In this document: positions 11,135-23,770 of the stretch, one piece after another | How the letters are laid out: each line of letters starts with the position of its first letter | Numbering within the stretch: position 1 is the first letter of the stretch | Assembly (NCBI GenBank): GCA_012934845.2 | Contig: WNNJ02000217.1 | Span: 94,212 to 158,211, forward strand | Source: Pomphorhynchus laevis | Taxonomy: Eukaryota > Acanthocephala > Palaeacanthocephala > Echinorhynchida > Pomphorhynchidae | Reading direction: 5' to 3' | Length of the DNA stretch: 64,000 nucleotides | The notes under the pieces: generated by a model | Seen by the model: the letters and a program-made list of their open reading frames with translations, nothing else | Databases searched by the model: none | What the model was told of the DNA's origin: nothing | Position numbers and translations under genes: made by a program

Positions 11135-11760
11135 TTAGACGTTTTTTCGAAAAAGGCAAATGCTGTTAAGACACTATTTAAAATGTTACGATAAATCGTT
11201 TACATCTGTTTTGATAATTAATGATATCTTTTAAAATCATCAATTTTTTTAAAGAGGTTACCATATTTTCCTCACAATTAGGCCATAAATCGATCGGGTG
11301 TTCGGTGGGTCTTAAATACGCATCAAGTTTAAAAACCTGCCAAAATGTTGTGCAACTTTGATAAGCACATTTTAATGCGTATGATTAACTTCTGTTCATT
11401 TTGTGTTCTTTAGCATGCGCGTTATAATTTGATTCTTTATGAATCAAATTATACAATTATATCAAATTTCAGACATGTACCGTAACTGAAAATTTTCAAA
11501 GAATCTAGCTCGTATTATTGTAAAAAGGCACTTCAGGGGAAACCGAATATCACTCAAAAACATAATTATCGTGGCGCTGATTCATAATTCATATTTTAGT
11601 TTTTAGTTTCCAAATTTTTCAAATGCCATATTTGGCAAATGAAATAATTTAAAGGCATTTAATTGAGTAAATTAATCTATATTTTTTAATTTAAAACTTT
11701 TGTATTCTGAGATTTTGTTATTTCGTTCATAATCAATAAAAATATATTTTTTTTTGTTTT
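11135..11760 (+). terminator. PEX19 3' UTR with poly(A) signal
   Basis: AATAAA at 11735-11740 followed by a T-rich tract is the first good polyadenylation signal after the stop. The UTR is about 600 bases; no other element recognised. Confidence 0.55.
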
Positions 11761-12089
11761 ATTCAATACTTTGTTTATTGGAATAGTTAAATGGCGATAA
11801 ACATTTTTATTCGTCAATTATTTGTTTCCGGTATTTCGGTGGCTCACTATTTTCGAAAAATCGTCTGAGAATATTTTTCTTATGTCAGTGTAGTCTTTCG
11901 GCATGGGGCGGAACAAACATACTGAGTTAAATGCTTTTATGAACTTACCATAATACTTAATCATGCGTTTTAAGATAAGATAAGGAATTTCTTAAATAAC
12001 TAACAACCACTAAAAAATAACGAAAAGAGAGAAAAAAAATGCAGTTCAAATAAGACAACTCATAATAGCATTTAGTCTTCATAATGATG

Positions 12090-14549
12090 TCACGGCCTCA
12101 GGTCCAGCGGGATCTGAGCCCTCCAGCTAATCCAACACGCCGCTCTTCGACTGAACCACCCGGGGTCTATCACCCCCCGAAGAATCCAATCTAGGCGGAC
12201 TATGCGCGGTAATCGCGAGATGAGGAGCTTGAGAAACCTTAGTCTTTGCTCTGGAGGACGTCCTCTCGAAAAGAAGACTAATCCCGAGATAGCCCAAGTA
12301 CCCCAGAGGCGCACTTGGGTTTTCCCATTCAACGACAGATGCTGAGCCCGTTTCAGGGCCCACCTAGCTTTCTTCAGGATACGTTTAAGTCTATCCAGGT
12401 CAGCTTTCGCCGACCAGTTCACCGTAACAGTGAACCCCAGGTATTTTACTCGACTTGTGAAGGTAGGGAGTGGTTGATTAGTCAATATAGAAGATAGAGC
12501 TGAGAGTGCTAGTCTCTTTAATTTTTTCTTTGTCGCAGGGGTGCCATGAAAGACAACTACCTGCGATTTGGATGAATTTAAAATAAGATTGGATAGGGTC
12601 AGCTGGTCTGTTAATCTTAAAAAGAAACGGCTGATGTCTGAAGCGACATCTTTGCACCTGCGTCCAGAGAACAGGGCCGTGGTATCATCAGCGTATACCA
12701 CTAGATGTTGATCACGTTTAAAATTCTTGAATAGTACAATGGAGGCAGCAAGAAATAGGATAGGAGAAAGTGGGGATCCTTGGGGCACACCTGTAATAGG
12801 GTAGAACTGACACGCATCAGGGTCGTCTTCATAGTAGAACCTCTTGGTAAACAGTAATATCTCCACCCTGTTAACAATTCTCGCAGGCAACCCGAGTGAC
12901 CTGAGAGAGGAGATAACAAAGGGAATGGAAATGCGGTCAAATGCAGCAGAAAAGTCAAGGAAAACAGCCACAGCTAGTTGATGGCTATTATCCCTACAAA
13001 ACTGATGCACTTCACCTATTGCTGAATGAACCGAGCGTCCCTTGACAAACCCGTGAAAACTCGGTGGGATCAAATTACGCCTACTTAAATGGTCGCGGAT
13101 TCTACGCGCAAGCGCTTTTTCGTAGATGGAGATGAGGGAGTTTTGAATCGAAATGGGACGCAGATCTTTGGGACATGAAACCGGACTATGCTTTGGTAAG
13201 AAAATTCTACGACTAATATTGATGCCGGCTACATCGGATGGTGAGGCTAAAAGCATTGTGACGGCCACTTCTCTTCTTTGATCGGCTGTCAAAAGCTGAC
13301 AGACTCGAGAAGATAGTGGAGCGACGGATTTAGAGGTGCCCGGAAGTGGCCCCTAGGAGTTCAGGATATCTGTAACAGATAAGTCCCTGCTTCTGAAGTC
13401 ACCCCAAGGCGGGATTGGTTGGGGAGATTGAGTGGCTCCATAATTATGTAGGGATAGTGACTCCTTCAAAACATTATCAAGGCCTATACTACCAATCCAA
13501 CCCAAAGCTCTATCCTTCCAACAGACAAACTTCTCCTTCTTGAATATCTTCCAGAAGGAAGACTGAGAAGGGTTAAGGTGAGCGATGTTCGCCTTATCCC
13601 TGCTCAGCTGGAACCTATATCTAGTGCTCCAGTATTCATTCGAGATGGCCTGCCTGGCGGAAACAGAGACATTGGGAAGACCTAGCATTTTAGCCAAAAC
13701 CTTGAGTTTTGTTGGAGTGGGATTGTAAATATGACCTTTATAGGTAGTCGAAAGAAACGCGGTAGCTTGCGAGGAGAGGAAGGAATTAAATTCGGTCAAA
13801 TTCTCATTACCAATTCTGGGGAAGAGTTGGATAGCCGCCTGAAAGAAAGCCACTCTGATGGGATCAAAGTGAAACCTCCTTCTAAGCAACGTATCTTCCT
13901 CTATCCGCCAACGAATTAGGTCATGAGAGATGGTCTGTTTTTGGCGCGACTGCTCAGTGCAGATGGGTTTCAACAACCACATCTTATGAAGCAGTAATAT
14001 GTCGAGGAGAGAATTAGTTGTTGAGCAATGAAAAGTTGGGGACGGTGGTTTGTGAATAAGGTAATCGTTCCTGGCTCTGCGGAGTGCTGCATTAATCCAA
14101 CGACCAGTTCTGTCGTTGAAGTCACCGAGTAACATGTCATAGCCACTACCCAAGATACGGTCCAGGAGATCACGGTTTTTGTGAATTTCCCCTGGCCTAA
14201 TATATATATTGGCTATGCTGATACGTTTACCATTCTTACAAAGTGAAACAGCTAAACAAGACAGGGCTGGACAAGAATAGTTTAAAAGAAGGGATGATCT
14301 TAAGGAGCATTTAACTAGGGTTAAAAGACCTTGAGATAAAGAGGCGTGAGGAGGGGTTATGTACGGAGTGAAGTGGGTGTAAATATGCTTGGGGATAAAT
14401 CGAGTAATGTCCTGGGGGATACGGATAGACCGCGTCTCCTGAAGGACTATAACATCCGCATCTCTACCAGATAGAAGGCTAAGAGCAGAAGCACCTCCCG
14501 AATTCCACTGAAGTATATTCAGTGAAAAAGGCTCTTGACTACTTTGCAT
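12090..14549 (-). pseudogene. LINE ORF2: AP endonuclease and reverse transcriptase, one in-frame stop (copy 1)
   Basis: Begins MQSSQEPFSLNILQWNSGG. Endonuclease motifs are visible: LQWN, LQETR, LGDFNDR and, at the end, SHDLIRW. The reverse transcriptase follows with LRPISIQNSLISIYEKALA, FLDFSAAFDRI, GVPQGSPLSP and the catalytic VVYADDTTALF near residue 620. It ends WRAQIPLDLRP with no RNase H. The frame is continuous over 820 codons except for TAG at 13353-13355, where copy 3 has Trp (TGG) in NSWGPLPG. Length and motif set suit a complete short jockey-superfamily ORF2. The single stop makes it a very slightly damaged copy. Confidence 0.88.
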
Positions 14550-14583
14550 TGTGTTACGACAGCTGGAGTGGGATGCCTACCTC

Positions 14584-15858
14584 CTAGCAGAAACTAGGAG
14601 AGAGAAAGTTGCCCTTCTCACTCCCAGCCCTACCAGGAGAAGACACTTGCCCACCGGCATTATCTTCATCTCCCTCTGAGGCCAACAACTCCCAGCATAT
14701 ATCATCTTTCTTTGCCAACTTCAAGGAAGCCAACTTTTGTTTAGAAGATGATCTCTTCTTAGAACGGGGGGCTCTCTTTGAAGAGGTAAGAATCGTCGAT
14801 GGAGGAGAACGGGACTCCTCGAATTTCGCTATCAGATGGTTCATTAAGGCTCGAATCTCGTCTTTATATGTCTGTAGTCTTGCGTCAACAATTTTGAAAA
14901 TGTCGGTGTCCGACATACCATAACCGTTTGAATTGGATAAGCTGGCAGCGGCAAAGTGGGCCGGTTTGACCGGTGCCCCACAATGCCTTAATTTGTATTC
15001 TTTGAAGATAGGACATCTTCTAGACCAGGCCGGGTGCTGACCACCACAATTGGAACACAGAGGGGGGAGAGAACATTTCCCCTCATGGACTTCGGAAGAG
15101 CTGCAAACCCCACACGTATGGGGCCTAGTACAGTTCGAGGACCAGTGCCCCCAGAGGTGGCACCCATTGCAATGGGGGTATGTTAAGTCATCAGCATCTA
15201 CGATATTGAAAGAAAGATTGTACCCCAGAAAGGGGTTACATTTGCTTTTAGCCAGACATTCCGCCTGATCGACTGCGGTAGAACAGAATGCTATTGGTAT
15301 AGCCTGGCCTTTCTTGCCCAGGATTGGGCGAATATTATGAATTTTGAACTCAGATGTGAGAGCAATGATATCTTCCTCCGTTGCGAATGGCGGAAAATTA
15401 TTAATTTTCAAAGTCGCCTGAATAGGCCTGTAAGTAGTTGACCCAAATTCTTTTAAGTGTGTTTCGAAAAATTCTAGGTACGATGCTGCCAGATCTGGAC
15501 AGCTGAAAGAAACCCTGATTTCGGAATCTAAATATTTTATCGAATTAAATAGAATTCTCTTCTTATAAGAGCTTGTAAACTCTCTCAGAAAAATATTGAA
15601 AAGATTCTTCCTTTCAAATGGTTGAAGAAGTCTGATTATTACCAGATTCACCACTTTAGGCACAGGAGGGAGTTCTCCATCTGTGCTTGAGATTAAAAAA
15701 TTAGACGAAATAGGACTAACCTTGTTTTCTTTGGCTTGAAAATTCGATGTTACATTGGAAATACCTGAGTTCCGTTCCATATTAGCTTGATTTTGTAAGT
15801 TGTTTGAAGCACCGATGGTAAATTTTTCTACAATTTTTTCTGTTTTGTTTCTCCTCAT
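14584..15858 (-). CDS. LINE ORF1 protein with three zinc knuckles (copy 1)
   Basis: A 424-residue nucleic-acid-binding ORF1 protein, open from ATG at 15858 to the stop ending at 14584. The N-terminal 60 residues are polar. A PRE_C2HC-like region with KINNFPPFATEEDI follows at about 150-165. Three Cys/His knuckles lie at residues 230-282: CNGCHLWGHWSSNC, CGVCSSSEVHEGKC and CSNCGGQHPAWSRRC. The tail (380-424) is Lys/Ser rich. ORF1 proteins of this kind coat the element RNA and guide it to the nucleus. No break is visible, so it may still be translatable if transcribed. Confidence 0.85.
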   Translation of the reverse strand: MRRNKTEKIVEKFTIGASNNLQNQANMERNSGISNVTSNFQAKENKVSPISSNFLISSTDGELPPVPKVVNLVIIRLLQPFERKNLFNIFLREFTSSYKKRILFNSIKYLDSEIRVSFSCPDLAASYLEFFETHLKEFGSTTYRPIQATLKINNFPPFATEEDIIALTSEFKIHNIRPILGKKGQAIPIAFCSTAVDQAECLAKSKCNPFLGYNLSFNIVDADDLTYPHCNGCHLWGHWSSNCTRPHTCGVCSSSEVHEGKCSLPPLCSNCGGQHPAWSRRCPIFKEYKLRHCGAPVKPAHFAAASLSNSNGYGMSDTDIFKIVDARLQTYKDEIRALMNHLIAKFEESRSPPSTILTSSKRAPRSKKRSSSKQKLASLKLAKKDDICWELLASEGDEDNAGGQVSSPGRAGSEKGNFLSPSFC

Positions 15859-15900
15859 GCGTTTTGAATGCCGATGTTCATGCGTAACATCTGAATTAAA

Positions 15901-16440
15901 GTTTCATTTTTTTACCGATTTTTAAGATACTATTTGAGATAAACTGATACATGTTTTATATATTTACAGAAACAAGCAAATCAGTTTTATCCCAAAAATA
16001 ACAATATTTTTAATTTGATTTTTCTTAATGTTTTTAAATTTTATTTGTTTTGTTTAGTTTTAAACAAAACATCATTTAGTTTTATTTTTCTACGAGTTTT
16101 CATTTATCCTTTCAAGCTTTTGTATTTGTTCATTTTCCTTGATTTGTTTTTGGTTGTGCAGTTTTCATTCAATATCAGTATTCATTTAATTATTGATTTA
16201 TAATAAGCCAACTAATTTTGTATTAATTGTACGTTTTCCTTTGTAATGATATTTTTGTTACATTTAAAATGTGTATTCCTTAATGCTTTTTCCAAAGTAA
16301 ATGCTTTAGAAAAAGCATTTAGTAAATGCTTTGGAAAAAGCATTTAGTGCTATTACAAGTTTTGAGAATTTTTATAAATGGCAAACGTGATGCTTTTGTG
16401 TTTCATTTTAAATTCAAAAATTCATCTTAAAAATTAACAG
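15901..16440. other. spacer between head-to-head LINE copies
   Basis: AT-rich, with no gene. Contains a short array of AAATGCTTT / AAAGCATTT repeats at about 16280-16350 that can form hairpins. It probably includes 5' UTRs of the two flanking elements; a shared sequence between the two ends was not obvious. Confidence 0.45.
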
Positions 16441-16500
16441 TTTTTGTGCAGTGTCGGAGCTATCAAAAGAAATTCGAAAAACACGAAAATTTTACAGAAA

Positions 16501-17662
16501 TGGATGGTAATTCCATAAATTCTCAGGTAACTTCCTTGAATACAGACTCTAAGGTATGTGGTTTATTATCTACCGACGGTACTATGATTAACGGGGAACT
16601 CCCCCTATTCCGAAGTTAAGGAACTTAATTATTATCAAACTAACCCAGCATCAAGAGCGACATAAGCTCTTCTCAATATTTCTAAGAAGGTTTGTAAATG
16701 ATTATCCCAACAGGATTATTTTTAATTCTGTGAAAATGTATGACTCAACTATAAAAATCTCATTTGCTACAAATGAGTTTGCAACTGATTACGTTATTTT
16801 TTCAAGCGTAATCTCAATGGTCTTAAAATGATCGAGCATAAACCTGTTCTCTCGAACTTGAGAATATCGAACTTCCCTCCTCTTCATCTAGAAGATGATG
16901 ACCTTCAAGCTCTAAAATCTTTGTTCAAACTCTCGAACGTTAGGACTCTGAAAGACAAGAATGGTTTCCCGATTCCAGTTGCTTTCTGGTCGGCGGAATC
17001 CGGGAACAGTCTTACGTTACCCCAGTCAGCGTGCAACCCTTTCCTAGGTTATAACCTTCTCTTTTTATAGTTGAAGAGGACAACCTTACCTACCCCATTG
17101 CAACGTCTGCCACGTCTGGGGGCACTGGGGATCAAATTGTTCAAAAGCTTGTATCTGCGGAGTATGATCCATGGACTCCTGCGGCTCATTACTAAAAGGG
17201 GAGAAATGCGTGGTTTCTCCCAAATGCGCGAATTAAAAGGAGACCACCGTGCCTGGTATAGAAAGTGTCTCTTTTTCAAAAAAATACAGGAATGATCATG
17301 TGTCTACACCTGTTACTCCTAACAGACTGTTGGCTGCCAAAGCAGCCATTCCGGTGAACCGGATGTCGGACAAGGATATTATACACCTTCTAGATTCCTA
17401 CAAAAGATATACTAAAATGGACACGGAGAAACTTATATCTAGCATGCTTGCTACACTTTTCATAGCTCCTGAAATTTCATCGCTGGTCGTCCCAGTATCG
17501 AAGAATAAAGGTGGAGCCACTCACTCTGTTCCTCCATTGAAGATTGGAAAATTGCTACAACAGGCCTCTCAGGGAAATGAAGATAATGTCCGTGGGAAAG
17601 TGCACACCTTGGATTGCGCCAGTGGTGGAGGGGGTAACCCTTTCACCCCTGTCTTCGTCTAG
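16501..17662 (+). pseudogene. broken LINE ORF1 (copy 2)
   Basis: Starts MDGNSINSQ at 16501. Later parts are recognisable by comparison with copy 1 (LRISNFPPLHLEDDDLQAL, then FKLSNVRTLKDKNGFPIPVA) and with copy 3 (VPPLKIGKLLQQ and the ending NPFTPVFV). Several stops and frame changes separate the pieces, including the knuckle region around 17070-17260. Confidence 0.75.
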
Positions 17663-17696
17663 GGATGTGGCAATCCCATACAGCTGACCTAACACA

Positions 17697-20105
17697 ATGC
17701 AGAGTACTCGAGAGCCTTTTTTACTGAATATTCTTTAGTGGAATTCGGGAGAAGCTTCTGCCCTTAGACTTCTATTTGGTAGAGATGCAGATGTTATAGT
17801 CCTTCAGGAGACGCGGTCTATCCGTATCCCTCAGGCCATTACTCGATTCATCCCTAAGCACATTTGTTCCCACTATACTCCGTACATAACCCCTCCTTAC
17901 TCCTCTTCATCTCAAGGACTCTTGACTTTAGTGAAAGGCTCTTTAAGATCCTTGCTCCTTTCAAATTATTCTTGCCCAGCCCTTTCTTTTTTAGTAGTTT
18001 CACTCAGTAAGAACGGTAAACGCTTCAGTTTAGTCAATGTCTACATCCGTCCAGGGGAGATTCACAAGAACGGTGACTTCCTGGATAGGATTATCGACAG
18101 CGGTTACGACATGGTACAAGGTGACTTCAACGACAGAACTGGTCATTGGATTAATGCAGCACTCCGCAGAGTCAGGAACGGTTATCTTATTTATAAACCA
18201 CCGTCACCCACCTTTCATTGCACATTAACGAATTCACTCCTTGACTTATTACTGCTCCATGAGAAGTGGTTGCTAAAACCCTTCTGTACAGAGCAGTCGC
18301 GAAAACATCTGTCCACCTCTCATGACCAAATTCGCTGGCGGATAGAAGAATATACGCTGCTTCGAAGGTGATTTCACTTTGACCCTATCATAGTGGCTTT
18401 ATTTCAGGCAGCTATCCAACGCTTCCCCCGTATTGGTAAGGATAGTTTTACTGAATTTTATATCTACCTCTCATCGCAAGCCACCGCATTACATTCGACA
18501 ACCTATAAAGGTCGTATTTTCAGACCCACTCCAACAAAACTCCAGACCTTAGCATACTTGCTCCGTATCCCCAATCTATCTGCTTCTGCCAGGCAAGTTC
18601 TCTCGAAAGAATATTGGAGCACTAGATATAGGTTCCAACTGGGTAGAGATTGGGCTAGAATTGCTTCCCTTAATCCATCCCAGTCTTCATTCTAGGAAAT
18701 TTTCAGGAAGGATAAGTTTGTCTGTTGGAGGAATAGGGCATTGGGTTGGATTGGTAATATAAATCTTGACCAAGTCTTGGAGGAGTCACTATCCCTACAC
18801 AATTATGGAGCCACTGAATCACCGCCACCAATCCCGCCTTGGAGATACTTCAGGAGTAGAGACTTATCTGTCATAGATATTCTCAATGCCTGGGGACCTG
18901 TTACGGGCACCTCCAAATCCGTCGCTCCACTCTCTTCTCGTGTCTGTCAGCTTTTGACAGTAGAACAAAGAAGGGATGTGGCCGTCACAATGCTATTAGT
19001 CACCCCATCTGATGTGGCCGGCATCAACATTAGTAGGAGAATTTTTATACCTAAAAAGTATCCGGTCTCTTGTCCTAAAGACCTGCGGCCCATATTGATT
19101 CAAAATTCCCTCGTATCGATATACGAAAAAGCGCTTGCGCGTAGAATCCGCGTTCATCTGAGTAGGCGTAATTTAATCCCACCTGGTTTCCATGGGTTCG
19201 TCAAAGGTCGCTCGGTCCATTCAGCGGTTGGTGAAATTCATAGGTTTTGTCAGGAGAATAGTCATCAACTCGCTGTGGATGTTTTCCTTGATTTGTCCGC
19301 TGCATTTGACCGCATCTCTATTCCATTTGTTATCTCTTCTCTTAGGTCCCTCGGGTTGCCTGCGAGAATTGTTAATAGGGTGGAGATACTGCTGTACACC
19401 CAGCGATTCTTTTATGAAGACGACCCTGATGCGCGTCAGTTCTACCCTATTACAGGTGTGCATCGAGGCTCCCCTCTCTCCTATCTTTTTTCTTGCTGCA
19501 TCCATTGAACTCTTTAAAATATTTAAACGCGAACAACGTCTAGTGGTATATGCTGATGATACCACATCCCTGTTTTCTAGACGCAGGTGCAAAGACATAG
19601 TCACGGACATCAGTCGTCTCTTTGTAAGATTAAAAGATCAGTTACCCAAGTCCAATCTTATTTTAAACTCTGCCAAATCGCAGGTGGTTGTCTTTCATGG
19701 CGCCAATGCAACAAAGCAAAAGCTTAAGAGATTAGCACTCTCTGTCCTCTCCTCTATTTTGATTAATCAACCCTTCCCTGTCTTCACGAGTCGAGTAAAA
19801 TATCTGGGGTTCACCGTTACGGTTAATTGATCGGCGAAATCCGACCTAGATAGACTTAAACGTATCCTGAAGTGAGGTAGGTGGGCCCTGAAACGGGCCC
19901 AGTATCTGTCATTAATAGGGAAAACCCAGGTGCGCCTCTGGGACACCTGGGCTATCTCGGGATTAGTCTTCTTTTCTAGAGGACGTCCCCAAAAGAAAAG
20001 GCTAAGGTTTCTCAAGCTGCTCATCTCGCGTTTACCCAGCATAGTCCGCTCCGATTGGACTCTTCGAAGATAGGGGTTAATGACCCCGGGTGATTCAGTC
20101 GAAGG
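17697..20105 (+). pseudogene. broken LINE ORF2 (copy 2)
   Basis: Starts MQSTREPFLLN. Endonuclease blocks VLQETRSIRIPQ, QGDFNDRTGHW and SHDQIRW are clear, as are reverse-transcriptase blocks LRPILIQNSLVSIYEKALA, FLDLSAAFDRI and VVYADDTTSLFSR. Lesions include TAG in place of the Gln in LQWN, TGA at about 18369, TAG at about 18693 where copy 1 has Trp, a frame change near 19480 in the GVPQGS block, and two later stops. At least six breaks, so this copy is dead. Confidence 0.85.
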
Positions 20106-20330
20106 GCGGCGTGTTGGATTGGATGTGGGGCTCTGATCCCGCCGAACCTGAAGCCATGAGGAATGAAGACGACGAAGAGCGATCGTTTCTGGAAACTTAT
20201 TCTTTATTGTCTCGTTCTTTTTAGTTAGTTAATTTTTATCGGTTATATAGTTGTTAATAAAATCCTTATTATTTTAAATTCAGTGTATTCTTGCAAGCCT
20301 CAGATGTAGTTAAGAAGTATATACCTTTGT

Positions 20331-20475
20331 TACCTGGGCATTCAAAAATTATATTGATTGTGAGTCGTCTTTGAGAGTGAGACACCATTGTTAGGAAGAT
20401 TCTTTCGAGATTTTAGTCGCCTTTCGTAGACAACTCACAGTCTGTTATTTTTGAATGTCCAGGTAACAAAATACC
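20331..20475. repeat. small foldback, ~145 bp
   Basis: Outer arms TTTGTTACCTGGGCATTCAA and its near-complement (TTTTTGAATGTCCAGGTAAC), then a further paired stretch (GATTGTGAGT / ACTCACAGTC). The inner part is unpaired. MITE-like or a truncated PLE end. Confidence 0.6.
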
Positions 20476-20624
20476 CTTACGATATTAAAACAACCTTGTA
20501 TCGTAAGCCGGGAATACTTTGGTACTCACCAAGCTGGCAAACACATATCTCTTACAGATACAAATTGACATAGCCAAAGGCTTTATTGACCTGGCCTGAT
20601 TTAATTTGCTCATCATAAATTAAA

Positions 20625-23100
20625 TCAGCTAACTGAGTCTACGTATTTAATATAATTATAAAATAAACAAAACATAATAATGCTAAATCAAAATTTAATA
20701 ATTAAATAATAAAATTAATAATTGTTTTAGATTTTCTATAATTTAAATCAAGTTAAAAAATAAAATAAAAAAATAAAATTTAAAATAAACGTCATTTTTA
20801 TGAATTGACTAATAAATAACAGACGTTGTATCAGAATAAGAATTAGAGGTCATCAGGAGGAACTGCTATGCTATCAGGTTTCGGCCCCTAACTCCTCTAC
20901 CCAAAATAGCAGCGGGGCCAAATACATGCTAATGATGTATTTCCTCTGAAATAACTATCTAGTATCTTATTCTAATGCAAAGTATATTATTTATTATCCA
21001 TCCATAAAAATTTGCCACTTAAGAGTTTAAATTTATTCTTTATATTATTGTGTTGATTTATATATTTTACTATTTTCTGCTTGATGTTATTTTTATAGTA
21101 ACCTAGTTTAAAATATGTATCTATTAAATTATTTAAATGATTTTGAAGAAAGCCAATATCATTACATATTGTTGCAATTCTTAAAATTTCATTATTTAAT
21201 GTATTATATTTTATATATATGGTATGCATGAATGCTCATGCAAAAATATGTTTCTTGTAAATTTAAATATGTCATCTTACGATATAAATTAATAGTAGTT
21301 TTAGTTAATGTTAATTTAATGTTCATATCTAGATAAACACCTTCTTTATCATTAATATTGGTTTTGTTAAGAATAAGGCTTTCTGGATAAATGTGCTCAC
21401 TAATTGAATAAAAATTATTAAATACACGTATATCATCAATGTATCGAAACATATATTTCATATATTTATATTGTTTAGATTTAGTTTTTACACAGTTATG
21501 AACAAATTCATATTCTATAAAGCTTAAAAACAAGTCAGCTATAATTGGGCTACTATTACCACCTATTGGAACACCTTTTACTTGTCTAAATATAGATGTC
21601 CCTACTTTTAAATAATTTTAATTTATCAAAATATTTAAGGATTCTATTAATTCAATTTTATCCATATATTTATATTTATTTGATGGTTTAATTTTTGTTA
21701 GATAGGCGTTATAATTATTATAACATATATATGTATATCTTTTCCGAATATAAGGTTAATTAATTTTACTAACGCTTCTTTAATATCTACTAAATCTAGA
21801 TTTGTATAAAGCGTACTAAAATCGTATGTATTTATATTTTGAAAATTTATTCCTTTGGTCTGTTCTAAAAATTCTTTTGTAGAATTAATACTGAAATAGT
21901 GTTTTATACCAGTATTAATTTCGATTACCTTGCAATATTTTTTAAAACGTGCTTTAATTACTTTAAGTATTTTATTCATATAGACAGAAAGTGGTTTTAA
22001 TGTACATTTAAACGCACTACATATGAACCTAGGTTTTATTGGATTTTTATGTAATTTTGGATTCCAATATAATATAGGTATAATTTTATTATCTGGTTCA
22101 ACCTTTATACCCTTTTTATCCATTATAGAACAGTGACTTGTAATAATTGTTTCTAAACTCAACTCACTACGTTCATATGTTGGATTTACATTTAAATCAT
22201 TAGAATTAACCTCTTTCATTAGTATATCATAATAAAGCTTTTGCATATGAAGACAAAGTTATTACTAGCTTTATCAATAGTTGTTATTATATAGTTATCC
22301 TTTAATTTAGTAAGTTCTTTATACATATCTTCATTAATTTGATCTTTCCTTTTATAATTGTTTGTTATTTTCATTTTCTCTCTAATTTTATCTAGTATAT
22401 AAGTTTTCCAAATGTTTGTCTTTGATGTATTTAAGCTTTTACTATTAATCAGTTTACCAAAGTAAGCATTTAAGTCATTATATAACGAATTGTAAATTTT
22501 ATTTTTGTCGTTGTTATTATTTAATCTATATTTATACCCTTTTGATAGCAGCTTTCTTAATTCACAATTTTCAATTAATTCTAGATTATGGGTACATATA
22601 TGTTCATTTATTTTATCAAAACTAAGAATTTTACAATTGCATTCTGTTTCCATTATGTTTCTAATATTATCGTTACATATGGATTTTAATTCTTTATTAA
22701 AATTACAAATTTTTCGTCCTAATGGTGGTTGGAGTTTATACCTTATTTTAGGAATATATTTACTTAAATCTGACCCTCAATAACTGTCTATTATACAACT
22801 TAGCCTATCATAGTCGTTAATTAATTTTTTGATTTATTGAACATATGATATCTTTAGAAAAACTTCTTATATTTACATAAAGATCTTTTAGCTTATTATC
22901 ACTTAAAAGTTGTTTTAATATTTCTAATTGTTCATTTATATACATATCTTTTTAATATTTTTAACTCTATTTTTCCTATTCCTTTTATCACCATGACTTC
23001 TTGGTTTGCGTTTAACCGGATTATTACAATATAGTTGTTTATTATGTATTATACTACTTCTGACAATTCCTTGTACCACGTCATTCAATCCTAATGGGTT
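20625..23100 (-). mobile_element. Penelope-like element, Naiad/Chlamys-like (copy B)
   Basis: Minus-strand coding blocks in order: RSHGDKRNKKNR-type N-terminus (about 22950-23000), LPPLGRKICNFNK-like, IITTIDKASNNFVFICK, LYWNPKLHKNPIKPRFICSA, INTYDFSTLYTNLDLVDIKE, then after a gap FRYIDDIRVFNNF (the catalytic motif), LNKTNINDKEGVYLDMNIKL and IATICNDIGFLQNHLNNL. The 3' tail runs to TACGTAGACTCAGTTAGCT at about 20625-20645. It is broken in a few places but far less than copy A, and is nearly identical to copy C over about 1.8 kb. No C-terminal GIY-YIG is seen. Confidence 0.8.
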
Positions 23101-23555
23101 AGAATCTGCGATTTTGGAATAAAGTAAGATATTGAAAGTGTTAAGTCATAAAGGATATCCTGATTGGGATATCAAAATAGCCAGACAACAATTGTTTGTT
23201 AGTGTGTTTAATCCAGAAGAAATAGTGTAATAACTAGTTGAACATCGCCACAATCGATGTTAGTTCGGTTATCCTACGTAAATGATGTTGCTTGAAACCC
23301 CTTGCATAAAAGTTTTCAATGAACTAGCCTGTTCATTGTAAACCGTGTTAAGGCCATGTTATTGAACTAGCCTTAATACCATGTTATTTATCATAAGAAT
23401 CCTTGCAATCTATCCGGATTATGTGATTGTTTTTACAGTAACAACCATATAGTATATATACGTATATATATCGTATATAGCAATATATATTGTCTAGCAG
23501 ATGGCTACTCTGATTGGATTAAAGTGGCATTTTCTTCACAATTGAGTGTCTTCTA
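23101..23555. other. unrecognised spacer
   Basis: No coding segment. Contains tandem short segments (CATGTTATTGAACTAGCCTT then TACCATGTTATTTATC) and a TATATACG-type hairpin at 23450-23490. Confidence 0.35.
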
Positions 23556-23770
23556 ACCCCCACAAAAGTAGGTTATGAAATGCGGGCAATTGTTGACGTG
23601 ACTGTTCAATACAGTATCGTTTAAGCAATCACTTCTGATGAAGCAGCTGAATGGTGAGGAGATAATTAGTAGATGAGCAATGAAAAGTGGGGGCTGGTGG
23701 TGCACATAAATTATATATTCGTTCCTTGCAGAGGATCCTTCGCAATGCATTAGAAACAAAACGTTTAAAA
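23556..23770 (-). mobile_element. fragment of the two-ORF LINE (endonuclease part)
   Basis: Minus-strand residues HHQPPLFIAHLLIISSPFSC and the nucleotide pattern GATGAGCAATGAAAAGT correspond to copy 1 at about 13915-14100 (HKPPSPTFHCSTTNSLLDIL region). About 200 bp, diverged, with no other part of the element next to it. Confidence 0.65.

Larger units (their letters stand above)
12010..15900 (-). mobile_element. two-ORF jockey-superfamily LINE, copy 1
   Basis: Minus-strand element with ORF1 (zinc knuckles) and ORF2 (endonuclease plus reverse transcriptase) separated by 34 bases. Same family as copies 2 (16440-20250) and 3 (43044-46870). ORF1 is intact and ORF2 has a single in-frame stop, so the copy is fairly young. 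No RNase H domain is visible. The clade (jockey, CR1, or R1/I-like) cannot be settled by eye. Confidence 0.85.
16440..20250 (+). mobile_element. two-ORF LINE, copy 2 (decayed)
   Basis: Same family and gene order as copy 1 but on the plus strand and clearly older: both ORFs are interrupted repeatedly. Starts near 16440 and ends in a 3' UTR beyond 20150. Together with copy 1 it makes a head-to-head pair about 540 bp apart. Confidence 0.85.

Noticed and set aside
12127-12363. Several 60-100-codon frames overlapping the LINEs on both strands (for example minus 12127-12363, plus 14609-14923, plus 45725-45937)
   Set aside because: Shadows of the LINE ORFs in other frames.
20840-20945. A hammerhead in the PLE tail (CTGATGA and GAAAC occur on the minus strand)
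   Set aside because: The order is wrong: GAAAC precedes CTGATGA with no stem II between them and no cleavage triplet fits. The CTGCTAT/ATAGCAG pairing is a plain hairpin.
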